Origin: Caballeronia novacaledonica
Lineage (GTDB): Bacteria > Pseudomonadota > Gammaproteobacteria > Burkholderiales > Burkholderiaceae
Assembly (NCBI RefSeq): GCF_900258035.1
Contig: NZ_OGTP01000002.1
Location: 186,001 to 250,000, forward strand
Direction: 5' to 3'
DNA length: 64,000 nucleotides
The position numbers were made by a program, and so were the translations under genes. Below the pieces are notes generated by a model. The model was not told where the DNA came from, did not search any database, and saw only the letters and a list, made by a program, of their open reading frames with translations. Positions 1-7,490 of the stretch are shown in pieces (the first letter of the stretch is position 1; each line of letters opens with the position of its first letter).

Positions 1-199
1 CGCCTATACCGAAGCCAAGGAAGCGATGTTCGCGCACACCGATAGCGCCGACACGCCCTGGACCGTCGTGCGCTCCGATTGCAAGAAGCGCGCACGGCTC
101 AACGCGATGCGCTACGTGCTGCACAAGCTGCCGTATGCAAATCGCGATCTGAAGGCGATCGGCGCGGTGGATCCGTTCATCGTCGGGCGGCCGTTCTAG
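1..199 (+). CDS. Polyphosphate kinase 2 family, C-terminal fragment (cut by window edge)
   Basis: Only the last 65 residues are in the window; reading frame begins at base 2. The piece contains a W-T-V-V-R-S-D stretch, then K-K-R-A-R-L-N-A-M-R and an aromatic tail, which matches the end of PPK2-type polyphosphate:nucleotide phosphotransferases. PPK2 enzymes move phosphate between polyphosphate and nucleotides in the cytoplasm. The Walker motifs lie outside the window, so subclass and direction of catalysis cannot be judged. Its stop codon overlaps the stop of the convergent LysR gene by a few bases. Confidence 0.7.
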   Translation, partial: AYTEAKEAMFAHTDSADTPWTVVRSDCKKRARLNAMRYVLHKLPYANRDLKAIGAVDPFIVGRPF

Positions 200-1086
200 C
201 TTGCCTTCGCGCCTTCCATCAACGTCTGTGCGAGCAGGTGCGCGTGTGGCGTGAGCACGGCGAAGTCGCGGGCGCACAGATGCAGGCGGCGCGTCGCCCA
301 CGGCTCGGTGAGCGGCACGATGGCAAGCTGTGGCCGCGCCAGCATGAGCGCCGACGCCTCCGACAAAATCGCCAGCCCGATGCCCGCCTCGACCAGCATC
401 CCGACGTTGTCGATGCTGCGCATGCGAATCCGATAGCCGATCTGCCGGCCGAGCCGCGACGCGCGCTCGGCCAGATGCAATTCGAGCGCGGCATCCGACA
501 AACCAACGAACGCCTCGCCGACGATCTCCGCGAACGCCACCGCGCGCTCCCCGGCGATGCGATGCGCGCGGTTCGCGACCACCACCAGTTGATCCTGCGC
601 CAGCAGATGCGTCTGAAGCTGCCCGAGGTCCGCCGTGTCCGAAACCACGCCTAGATCGGCGCGGCTTTCCGCGATCGCGAGCACGATGTCGACGCTCGGG
701 CGCTCGTCGAGATCGATCGAAAGATCCGGATGAGCCGCGAGAAAATGCGAGAGCCTCGGCGGCAGGAAGGCGGCCAGCGCCGCCGTGTTCGACATGAGAC
801 GGATTCGGCCCTTCAGGCCGGTCGCGAACGAGCGCAATTCGCCGCGCATCTGTTCGACCTGACCGAGGATCCCGCGTGCGTGGCGCACGAAGGCTTCGCC
901 GGCGGCGGTCGCCTGCACGCCGCGACGGTTGCGCTCGAGAAGCGGCGCGCCGAGCGCGGCCTCCATCCCGGCGATGCGCTCGCTCGCCGAAGCCAGCGCG
1001 AGATGCATCGCCTGCGCGCCCGCCGTGATGCTGCCGCGCTCGATCACGGTCAGGAAAAGCCGCATGTCGGTCAGATCGAAACGCAT
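196..1086 (-). CDS. LysR-family transcriptional regulator
   Basis: This 296-residue protein has usual LysR length. The N-terminal winged helix-turn-helix covers about residues 3-62 (RGSITAGAQAMHLALASAS, then LLERNRRGVQAT). The rest is a periplasmic-binding-protein-like effector domain. It is divergent from a TauE/SafE permease, with an 82-bp gap holding a perfect TTC-N9-GAA palindrome. By the usual LysR arrangement it probably controls that permease and itself. The effector is not predictable from sequence. It ends convergently on the PPK2 gene. Confidence 0.9.
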   Translation of the reverse strand: MRFDLTDMRLFLTVIERGSITAGAQAMHLALASASERIAGMEAALGAPLLERNRRGVQATAAGEAFVRHARGILGQVEQMRGELRSFATGLKGRIRLMSNTAALAAFLPPRLSHFLAAHPDLSIDLDERPSVDIVLAIAESRADLGVVSDTADLGQLQTHLLAQDQLVVVANRAHRIAGERAVAFAEIVGEAFVGLSDAALELHLAERASRLGRQIGYRIRMRSIDNVGMLVEAGIGLAILSEASALMLARPQLAIVPLTEPWATRRLHLCARDFAVLTPHAHLLAQTLMEGAKAS

Positions 1087-1094
1087 GCCGGATC

Positions 1095-1111
1095 CTTCGG
1101 TTTAACCGAAG
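1095..1111. promoter_or_regulatory. Probable LysR operator (8-bp inverted repeat)
   Basis: CTTCGGTT and AACCGAAG form a perfect 8-bp inverted repeat around one T. It fits the T-N11-A style of LysR boxes and lies just upstream of the minus-strand regulator and about 60 bp before the permease start. Assignment to this regulator is inferred from position. Confidence 0.55.
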
Positions 1112-1168
1112 CCTCGCATTGGAAATGCCAGATTGTAAGCGGCGCGCGGCGTCGTTAGCATCTGTCGC

Positions 1169-1936
1169 ATGGAACTCTTCATTCTCGTCATTGGCGCCGG
1201 TTTTCTTGCAGGCGCAATGAACGCGCTCGCTGGCGGCGGCTCGTTCGTGAGCCTGCCCGCGATGATCGCCGCCGGCTTGCCACCGGTTCAGGCGAACGCT
1301 TCGAGCACCGTCGCGCTCTTTCCGGGCGGCGTCGTGAGCGCGTGGGCGTATCGCGACGGGCTCGGTCCCGTCGGTTCGGTATCGATCCGCAAGATGCTCG
1401 TGACGACGCTCGTCGGCGGTTTCGTCGGCGCGGCGCTTTTGCTGTCCACGTCGTCGAAGACGTTCTCTTTCGTGCTGCCGTGGCTTCTGTTGTGCGCGAG
1501 TTTGACGCTCGCGTTCGGGCGCAAGCTCGGCGAAGCGTTGCGGCGGCGCTGGCGCATCGGCGTGGCGGCGGTGCTGTCGATCCAGTTTCTGCTCGGCGTC
1601 TATGGCGGCTACTTCGGCGGCGCGGTCGGCATCATGATGATGGCGGTCTGGGGCCTGCTCGATTCGCGCGACCTGAAGAGCCTGAACGCGCCGCGCACGC
1701 TGCTCGTGAGCGCGGCCAACTCGGTGGCCGTTCTCACGTTCGCGGCGGCGCAGGCCGTGCGCTGGCCCGAAACGATCGCGATGCTGCTCGCGGCGATCGC
1801 GGGCGGCTACAGCGGCGCGCAAATCGGCCGGCGCGCGCCGCCGCAATGGATTCGCGCGGGCACGCTGATCGTCAGCGCCGGTATCACGGTTGCATTTTTC
1901 GTCAAGACCTACGGGCCGATGTTTTCGCATCGGTGA
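1169..1936 (+). CDS. TauE/SafE (DUF81) family membrane permease
   Basis: A 255-residue hydrophobic protein with about eight predicted membrane segments in two repeated halves. A glycine-rich motif (ALAGGGSF) in the first helix is echoed by YGGYFGGAVGI near residue 150, both typical of the TauE/SafE family. Members export or import sulfite, sulfoacetate or other small organic anions; the substrate here is unknown. It is divergent from and probably regulated by the neighbouring LysR protein. The start ATG lies close to the promoter region and no upstream alternative is convincing. Confidence 0.85.
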   Translation: MELFILVIGAGFLAGAMNALAGGGSFVSLPAMIAAGLPPVQANASSTVALFPGGVVSAWAYRDGLGPVGSVSIRKMLVTTLVGGFVGAALLLSTSSKTFSFVLPWLLLCASLTLAFGRKLGEALRRRWRIGVAAVLSIQFLLGVYGGYFGGAVGIMMMAVWGLLDSRDLKSLNAPRTLLVSAANSVAVLTFAAAQAVRWPETIAMLLAAIAGGYSGAQIGRRAPPQWIRAGTLIVSAGITVAFFVKTYGPMFSHR

Positions 1937-1965
1937 TGCGCGCGGACCGCACGAGGGAGACCATC

Positions 1966-2181
1966 ATGATTCCCGCCTTGCTGGAAACGCTCGGTGCGCT
2001 TTCGCTGATCGTGAGCGTGGCGGCGAAGATCGCATTGCTGCGCGGGATGTCCGACGAAGACGTGCCGGTTCGGCATGGTCGAGCCGCGTGTCGCCGACGC
2101 CGAGTGCATCGGGTCAATGCGCGTTGTGTTCGAGCGGCGGCAGCCCGAGCGGCTTTTTCGCGGCCTCGTAGGCACGGATGA
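1966..2181 (+). CDS. Possible small membrane protein (doubtful)
   Basis: An ATG with a good ribosome-binding site (GGGAGA, 6 bases upstream) opens a 71-codon frame. The first 29 residues look like a real membrane helix (LLETLGALSLIVSVAAKIALL). After about residue 35 the sequence becomes Arg/Ala-rich with out-of-frame-looking codon use, and the frame runs over the end of the convergent gene. It may be a small protein cut by a frameshift, or chance coding downstream of the permease. No family recognised. Confidence 0.3.
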   Translation: MIPALLETLGALSLIVSVAAKIALLRGMSDEDVPVRHGRAACRRRRVHRVNARCVRAAAARAAFSRPRRHG

Positions 2182-2617
2182 AACGCGGATCGTCGTCGAG
2201 TTCGCGCGCCATCCACTTGGACAGATCCGCGCCGCAGCCTGGATCGGCGATGTCGCGGAAACATGGCGAATTCGCTGGCATCATGCTCGCGGCCCAGTAG
2301 AAGCTGAAAAGCGCCTGCTTTTCCGCCGGCTCCATGAGAATGGCGTGCGGATCGTTTCCCGAGAGCCACTGGTCGAGTCGCGCCGCGAGCGATTCTTCGG
2401 TTTCGTGGCTATCGTAAGAGAAGACATAACCGCCGCCCGCCTGCGCCGTGTGGAAGTCATTCATCACGACTTCCGTGACGAAGCGCGCCGCTTTCTGGTT
2501 AGTCGCGAACGGTTGCGCGTGCGCATCGCAGGTCAACAGCCACATCGAGACGAGCAATGCCTTTGTTTTATGCCGAACGAGCGTACGACATTTTTTCCGA
2601 TTGCTTGCCGAGTTCAC
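2114..2617 (-). CDS. Hypothetical secreted protein
   Basis: 167 residues, starting at GTG with no strong ribosome-binding site. The N-terminus has a basic stretch, a hydrophobic core (ALLVSMWLLTC) and an A-H-A cleavage site near residue 35, so it is probably exported. The mature part is acidic, with paired cysteines (SPCFRDIADPGCG) that could form a disulfide, and an N-D-F-H-T segment near its start. I do not recognise the family. It is flanked by AT-richer DNA (2620-2730), which differs from the surrounding operons and could mark acquired sequence. Confidence 0.6.
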   Translation of the reverse strand: MNSASNRKKCRTLVRHKTKALLVSMWLLTCDAHAQPFATNQKAARFVTEVVMNDFHTAQAGGGYVFSYDSHETEESLAARLDQWLSGNDPHAILMEPAEKQALFSFYWAASMMPANSPCFRDIADPGCGADLSKWMARELDDDPRFIRAYEAAKKPLGLPPLEHNAH

Positions 2618-2730
2618 ACGAATCAGTGGAAATAATTTCGCGTCGAGGCGAATGGATTTGACTTGAATTAGCTGTCGATTCTACTGATATATTTATTTTC
2701 CGCTTGCGGTCGATTTATGAACGCACCAAT

Positions 2731-2758
2731 ACAAAACGGCCCGAATGGGCCGTTTTGT
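2731..2758. terminator. Rho-independent terminator of the cold-shock gene
   Basis: A perfect 12-bp inverted repeat (ACAAAACGGCCC / GGGCCGTTTTGT) with a 4-base loop. It sits about 24 bases beyond the stop of the minus-strand csp gene. A/T runs on both outer sides of the stem allow termination in either direction. Confidence 0.75.
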
Positions 2759-2781
2759 GCCTTGCGGCGGCAGCGCCGGAA

Positions 2782-2985
2782 TTACAGCGGCTGGATCGTC
2801 GAAGCTTGCTTGCCCTTCGGGCCTTGCTTGACTTCGAAGCTCACCTTCTGATTCTCCTGAAGCGACTTGAAACCCTTGGACTGGATTTCGGAGAAATGTG
2901 CAAACAGGTCTTCACCGCCGTCGTCCGGCGTGATGAAACCAAAACCCTTCGCATCGTTGAACCACTTGACAGTACCTGTTGCCAT
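2782..2985 (-). CDS. cspA: CspA-family cold-shock protein
   Basis: A 67-residue single cold-shock domain. RNP1 is K-G-F-G-F-I and RNP2 is D-L-F-A-H-F, preceded by the family start [11 protein letters not shown]. These are the aromatic residues that bind single-stranded RNA and DNA. An upstream in-frame TTG would add three residues, but the ATG fits the family. The gene is monocistronic, with a leader of unknown length and a terminator directly behind it. Such proteins act as RNA chaperones; whether this copy is cold-inducible cannot be told. Confidence 0.95.
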   Translation of the reverse strand: MATGTVKWFNDAKGFGFITPDDGGEDLFAHFSEIQSKGFKSLQENQKVSFEVKQGPKGKQASTIQPL

Positions 2986-3230
2986 TTTTTCCAAACCCTA
3001 TTGAGACGGATAACGTTGAAGATGCGCTTCGAATGTCGAGCGGCATAGAGTTTTACCATGCCAGAATGCGGAGTTCAAATAAGCGTTTCTGCTAAGAGAC
3101 ACGACATAAGCGCGTCATACTCCGCGCAGCCAGCGCCTGGCGCCGAAATCTTTTTGTTCGGACGTTATTCGCCCGTTCGTTCGATTATCCTCGACATTTC
3201 GGACAGGCAGATGACCGGAGACGCATTCTT

Positions 3231-4019
3231 ATGGCTCACACGCTTTCCAGTGCCGCTCAACGCGTCCGGCCCGATTCCGTCCGGCTCGATGCGCCCGAAA
3301 TCGCTGACGCGCGCCGTCAACTTGCAGCCTGCTTACAACTCGCGGCGCTGCACGGCTTTGAAGAGGGCGTCTGCAATCACTTTTCGGCGATGGTGCCGGG
3401 CCACGACGATCTGTTCTTCGTGAATCCCTATGGCTATGCGTTCAGCGAGATCACGGCGTCGCGTCTGCTGATCTGCGATTTCGACGGCAATGTCATCGAC
3501 GGTGAAGGCGAGCCGGAAGCGACTGCATTCTTTATTCACGCGCGCGTGCACAAGCTGATTCCGCGTGTGAAGGCCGCTTTTCACACGCATATGCCGAACG
3601 CGACCGCGTTATGCCTGCTCGACGGCCCGCCGCTCTTGTGGCTCGGGCAGACATCGTTGAAGTTTTATGGCCGCACGGCCGTCGACGAGCATTACAACGG
3701 CCTGGCGCTCGACGATGCAGAAGGCGATCGCATTGCCGGCGCCATTGGCGACGCCGATATCCTCTTCCTCAAGAATCATGGCGTGATGGTTGCAGGCGCA
3801 ACTATCGCCGAGGCGTGGGACGATCTCTACTATCTGGAGCGCGCGGCGGAGGTGCAATTGCGCGCGATGAGCGCGAACCGTCCGCTCAAGCCGGTGCCGC
3901 ACGACATCGCACAGCGCACTTATGAGCAGATGCGCGCGGGCGATGTAGAAAGCGCGCGTGCGCATCTCGCAAGCGGTATGCGCCGCTTGCGCGCGCGGAA
4001 CATCGATTTCGAGTCGTGA
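3231..4019 (+). CDS. Class II aldolase/adducin family protein
   Basis: 262 residues, typical for the family. Expected metal ligands are visible: H118 and H120 in HTHMPN, and H183 in KNHGVMV, with a candidate catalytic Glu at 96. The CNHFSA motif near residue 48 belongs to the phosphate/substrate loop. GGAG lies about 11 bases before the ATG. Members cleave sugar phosphates such as fuculose-1-phosphate, or decarboxylate or dehydrate related compounds. There is no sugar kinase or isomerase beside it, so the substrate is open. The gene appears to stand alone. Confidence 0.85.
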   Translation: MAHTLSSAAQRVRPDSVRLDAPEIADARRQLAACLQLAALHGFEEGVCNHFSAMVPGHDDLFFVNPYGYAFSEITASRLLICDFDGNVIDGEGEPEATAFFIHARVHKLIPRVKAAFHTHMPNATALCLLDGPPLLWLGQTSLKFYGRTAVDEHYNGLALDDAEGDRIAGAIGDADILFLKNHGVMVAGATIAEAWDDLYYLERAAEVQLRAMSANRPLKPVPHDIAQRTYEQMRAGDVESARAHLASGMRRLRARNIDFES

Positions 4020-4182
4020 CTGGTTGCGCGCGCCAAAGCGCGTTTGCCCATATCCGTTTGCTGAAGGAATACGGCAATCACGATGATCAATCCCTTCAGC
4101 ACGAGATCGTGCGCTATCGATCTTCGCGGCGACTGCACTACCATGTACGAGCACTTACCGTCATTTTTCGGAAGAGAGAACG

Positions 4183-5562
4183 ATGGTCAAGCTGATGATG
4201 ATCCTGCTCGGTGTGGACTATTTGCGCAATCGCTGGCGGAGCCTGTTGGCGATAGGCTGGCTTCTGCTCGTGATCGGCATCGGCGTGTTCGTCGATGCGC
4301 TCGACGGCGCGCTGGGCTTTCCGATCACCTTCGTCGGCTGGCTGCTGCTGATCGAGGCCGCGTTGACGCTGGCAGTCGCATGGGCTGGCGTCGGCGGCCA
4401 GCGCAGATTGCGCTACGCGAAGGGCATTGCGTTCGTGCTCACGGCCGCGCTTATTTTCGAAGGCAACCATCACGGTCACTTCATTCTCTCGATCCTGATC
4501 GGTCTTGCGTTTCTGTTCGATGGTTTGTTGCAGGCGAGCTCGGCGCTCGTGGTGCGTTACCGGCGCTATCGCGTTGCACTCGGCTTCGCGATCTTCGAGA
4601 TCGTTCTCGGCATCTTCATGATTCAACCGTTTCCGACGCACTATAAAGGCACGGTGCCGTATTGCATCGGCGCGTTCTTCATCTTCGCGGGATGGAATCT
4701 GATCATGATCGCGACGCGCGTACGCAAGTTGACCAGCAACCCCGCCGTTTGGGGCGATGCGAGCGCGGAAGCGGCGAGCGTTGCGGGCAAGGAACTCAGC
4801 GGCGCGCGTCCGCCATTGCAGGCGAGAGAATGGGATGGCCCGCCCGCGGACGACGAACCGGCGCTCACGGTGCATGTCTGGACGCCGGTGGGTTCATCGA
4901 AGGCGGAGACCCAGTGGCATCCTGTTGTGGATCGCTATATCGCCGCGGTCGATCGCAATGGAGTGATCTCGACAGGGCACGCCGCGCTCGAATCACCGGA
5001 AGGCATCTACGTGAGTCTTTATCCGGCCGTGGAAATCGACCGCTCGCCCGATGACTTCGCGCGCCTCTTGCGGGCCACGCGCGAGAACGACGTGCCAGGC
5101 GTATTTCAGCCGAGTTATGCGATCGAATCGAAGGCCTGGTGCCCGTCGACCGTGCGCGTGCGTATCCGCAATTACGATCCCGCACGGCTCGATAGTTTCT
5201 GGCGCAACTATCGCGAGGACACGACGTATAACCTCACGCATCGCAATTGTTCGAGCAGCGTGTCGCGTGCGCTCGACGCCGCGCTCGAAGGTGCGGCGGG
5301 GCGTTTGTACGGTGCGCGCGCGGGTTGGGGCGCGCTCTTCAGGATGATCGTCACGCCGGAGTTATGGGTCGCGGCGCAAGTGCGCAAGCGCGCGGTGACG
5401 ATGGCCTGGACGCCGGGCCTCACGCTCGACTACGCGCGCGCGCTCAGCATGGTCGCCGATCCGCGTCCTTATGGTTGGCTCAAGGTTGCGCGCATGGCGC
5501 TCACGAAGATGCGCAAATCGCGGCGCGCGTGGCGCGAGGAAGGGACGTTCGATGAAACGTGA
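4183..5562 (+). CDS. HdeD-like membrane protein fused to a soluble His/Cys hydrolase-like domain
   Basis: 459 residues. The first 180 hold about six membrane helices in an HdeD/DUF308-like arrangement (R-S-L-L-A-I-G-W-L-L-L-V-I-G start, repeated helix pairs). A linker (180-225) leads to a soluble domain with H266 in ISTGHAALE and C356 in TYNLTHRNCSSS. The order His then Cys suggests a circularly permuted papain/NlpC-P60-like fold; this is inference from motif order. HdeD of E. coli is an acid-resistance membrane protein, but the extra domain implies a different job. No operon partner is evident, although the minus-strand gene follows immediately. Confidence 0.7.
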   Translation: MVKLMMILLGVDYLRNRWRSLLAIGWLLLVIGIGVFVDALDGALGFPITFVGWLLLIEAALTLAVAWAGVGGQRRLRYAKGIAFVLTAALIFEGNHHGHFILSILIGLAFLFDGLLQASSALVVRYRRYRVALGFAIFEIVLGIFMIQPFPTHYKGTVPYCIGAFFIFAGWNLIMIATRVRKLTSNPAVWGDASAEAASVAGKELSGARPPLQAREWDGPPADDEPALTVHVWTPVGSSKAETQWHPVVDRYIAAVDRNGVISTGHAALESPEGIYVSLYPAVEIDRSPDDFARLLRATRENDVPGVFQPSYAIESKAWCPSTVRVRIRNYDPARLDSFWRNYREDTTYNLTHRNCSSSVSRALDAALEGAAGRLYGARAGWGALFRMIVTPELWVAAQVRKRAVTMAWTPGLTLDYARALSMVADPRPYGWLKVARMALTKMRKSRRAWREEGTFDET

Positions 5563-5567
5563 CGCTG

Positions 5568-5825
5568 CTACAGATCGAGGTCGTCCGCTTCCTTGCGCGC
5601 GCGGCGTTCCTCGTTTGCCCGGCGCGCGCGCAAACGCTGACGCGACAACTGGGCGATCACTTCGCCGGTGGACGCGCCCGCCGTGATTTCATTGCGGATA
5701 ACCTTGGGCACCATCGGCAATCCCATGCGCTGTCTGCGCAGCGCGCGGGCAATTGCGGTGCGGCATTCCTGACCGTGACAATCCCATTCGTCACGGATTC
5801 GCTCACAGTAGGGACATTTTTCCAT
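5568..5825 (-). CDS. Small cysteine-motif protein, function unknown
   Basis: 85 residues from the ATG; an upstream TTG would add two. A C-P-Y-C pair at the N-terminus followed by two more cysteines (spacing C-x2-C-x8-C-x4-C) suggests a small zinc ribbon. The remainder is a basic helix rich in R-R-A-R-x-E-E-R-R-A-R-K. It may bind nucleic acid, but that is a guess. It is convergent with the HdeD-like gene and lies downstream of the NmrA-like gene in the same direction, 41 bases away. Confidence 0.55.
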   Translation of the reverse strand: MEKCPYCERIRDEWDCHGQECRTAIARALRRQRMGLPMVPKVIRNEITAGASTGEVIAQLSRQRLRARRANEERRARKEADDLDL

Positions 5826-5866
5826 CCCCAAAGTCTACCGCGAAACGGGGCCGGATTTCGCGGACC

Positions 5867-6724
5867 TCACGCGTGCCCCGCGTGCCCCGCGTGCCATATG
5901 CCGCTTGCAGCGGTTCGCGTTGCATAGTCTTCGAACGAGCGGGCTTCGCGATGCAGTGCGGCGCGCACGCCATCGGCAGGCTTTTCGTTGCGGCCATCGA
6001 GCACCGTGGTGAAGAGATACAGGATCAGGTCGGTTTCCTCCTTCGATACGCCTGCTTCGAGCAGGCCGGCGCGAAACGCGTCGGCGGCCACTGGCGCGAG
6101 ATGCAGATCGCGCCGCGACGCCTTTGCGATGCATGCGAGCGCTTCGGCGAAAGAGATCGCGCGAGGGCCGGTGAGCTCGTAGAGCCTGTTTTCATGGCCC
6201 GGCTGCGTAAGCGCCGCGACGGCTGCGTCGGCGATATCTTCGGCATCGACGAAAGGTTCTCGAATATCGCCGACGGGCAGGGCGAGCGTGCCCTCGCGAA
6301 CCGGATCGAGCAAGAAGCTCTCGCTGAAGTTCTGCATGAACCAACTGCAGCGCAGGATGGTCCATGTCGCGCCCGACTGTTGAAGTGCCTCTTCGGCGGC
6401 TTGCGCTTCTTCTTCACCGCGTCCCGAAAGCAGCACGATTCGTTCGGTGCCGTTTGCGAGCGCCATGTCGAAGAATGCACCGACCGTATCGAGCGCGCCT
6501 GGTACTGCGAGGTCCGGCTGATACGTGACATATGCGTATTTCACGCCTTCGAGCACCGGGCGCCACGTCGCGCGATCGTTCCAGTCGAAGCGGAGTTGCG
6601 TGGAGCGTGCGCACGCGCGAATCGCGATTCCCTGTGTGCGTAGCCGCTCCGCCACGCGTCGTCCCGTCTTGCCGTTGGCGCCCAGAACGAGGATAGGTGC
6701 GGCATCGAAGTCCGAATGAGCCAT
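5867..6724 (-). CDS. NmrA/NAD(P)-binding atypical short-chain dehydrogenase
   Basis: 285 residues. A Rossmann start, L-V-L-G-A-N-G-K-T-G-R-R-V (about 12-24), binds NAD(P). The mid-region R-C-S-W-F-M-Q-N-F and the E-P-F-V-D-A-E-D-I-A-D segment are characteristic of NmrA and quinone-oxidoreductase-like proteins. AGGAGA lies seven bases before the ATG. It is divergent from a TetR regulator and shares an operator with it, so it is probably induced when that repressor is released, for example by an electrophile or quinone (inference). The C-terminus ends in G-H-A-G-H-A-G-H-A, encoded by a 9-bp tandem repeat. Confidence 0.85.
   Translation of the reverse strand: MAHSDFDAAPILVLGANGKTGRRVAERLRTQGIAIRACARSTQLRFDWNDRATWRPVLEGVKYAYVTYQPDLAVPGALDTVGAFFDMALANGTERIVLLSGRGEEEAQAAEEALQQSGATWTILRCSWFMQNFSESFLLDPVREGTLALPVGDIREPFVDAEDIADAAVAALTQPGHENRLYELTGPRAISFAEALACIAKASRRDLHLAPVAADAFRAGLLEAGVSKEETDLILYLFTTVLDGRNEKPADGVRAALHREARSFEDYATRTAASGIWHAGHAGHA
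5871..5895. repeat. 9-bp tandem repeat inside the NmrA-like gene
   Basis: GCGTGCCCC occurs twice and then as GCGTGCC without a gap, 2.8 copies. In the minus-strand gene it writes Gly-His-Ala three times at the extreme C-terminus. Unit length is a multiple of three, so copy-number change would keep the frame. Confidence 0.8.
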
Positions 6725-6737
6725 GATTGTCTCCTGT

Positions 6738-6770
6738 GTTTAAAACGTGAGAGTTGCTCACGTTTTAAAC
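6738..6770. promoter_or_regulatory. Operator between NmrA-like gene and TetR regulator
   Basis: GTTTAAAACGTGAG and CTCACGTTTTAAAC are perfect 14-bp inverted repeats separated by five bases (AGTTG). A further half-site-like ACTCACATTTGAC lies at 6780-6792. The palindrome sits 14 bp before the NmrA-like start in the divergent promoter region, as expected for a TetR dimer site. Binding by the adjacent TetR protein is inferred. Confidence 0.75.
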
Positions 6771-6841
6771 ATGATAGATACTCACATTTGACTGTCAAGC
6801 ATTTTTGAGCCTGCACTGACGCAGCAAAAAAGGAGTTGAAC

Positions 6842-7477
6842 ATGCAGGAGAAGCCGCCACGCATCACGGCGAAGGGCAGCATTGCGCGCAGGCAGCCCGC
6901 ACAGCAGCGCAGCCGCGAACGCCTCGATCGCATTCTGGAGATCGCGCAGCAACTGATCGCGGAGAAAGGCAGCGAGCACGTGAAGATGAGCGAGATCGCG
7001 GAGCTTGCAGAGATATCGATCGGTTCGCTGTATCAGTATTTTCCCGACAAGCGCGCGATCGTGCGCACGCTCGCCGAGCTCTACGCGGACGAGAGCCGCC
7101 AATGCGTGCGAGAAGCGCTCGACGCCGTGCAGGACAAGGCGCAACTGCTCGACGCGTTCGCGTCGCTGGTTGACCAGTACTACGAGATCGTGCTGGACAA
7201 GCCGGTGATGCGCGACATTTCGTCGGCGCTGCGATCGGACAAGGCGTTGATGAGCATCGAGATTGCGGAAGGCCGTGCGTGCGGCGCGTTGCTCGCAGCG
7301 GCGATAGGGCGCGTGACGCCGCGCGCGGACAGCAAGCGCGTCAACGCGCTCGCGTTCCTGATCTGGCAGCTAGGCGAAGAAACGATGCGCCTCGCCGTCG
7401 CGCACAAGCGCGGCGAGGGCGCGATGCTCGTCGACGCTTACAAGCAAATGAGCTTGCGAGCCATAGACGAGGCATGA
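6842..7477 (+). CDS. TetR/AcrR-family transcriptional repressor
   Basis: 211 residues from the ATG that follows AGGAG by seven bases; a TTG two codons upstream is less likely. The DNA-binding domain (about 20-70) shows M-S-E-I-A-E-L-A-E-I-S-I-G-S-L-Y-Q-Y-F-P-D-K, the TetR recognition helix. The C-terminal helical domain is variable and should bind the inducer. It is divergent from the NmrA-like oxidoreductase across a 14-bp palindrome and probably represses both genes. Confidence 0.9.
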   Translation: MQEKPPRITAKGSIARRQPAQQRSRERLDRILEIAQQLIAEKGSEHVKMSEIAELAEISIGSLYQYFPDKRAIVRTLAELYADESRQCVREALDAVQDKAQLLDAFASLVDQYYEIVLDKPVMRDISSALRSDKALMSIEIAEGRACGALLAAAIGRVTPRADSKRVNALAFLIWQLGEETMRLAVAHKRGEGAMLVDAYKQMSLRAIDEA

Positions 7478-7490
7478 AGACGAAGCGCGC

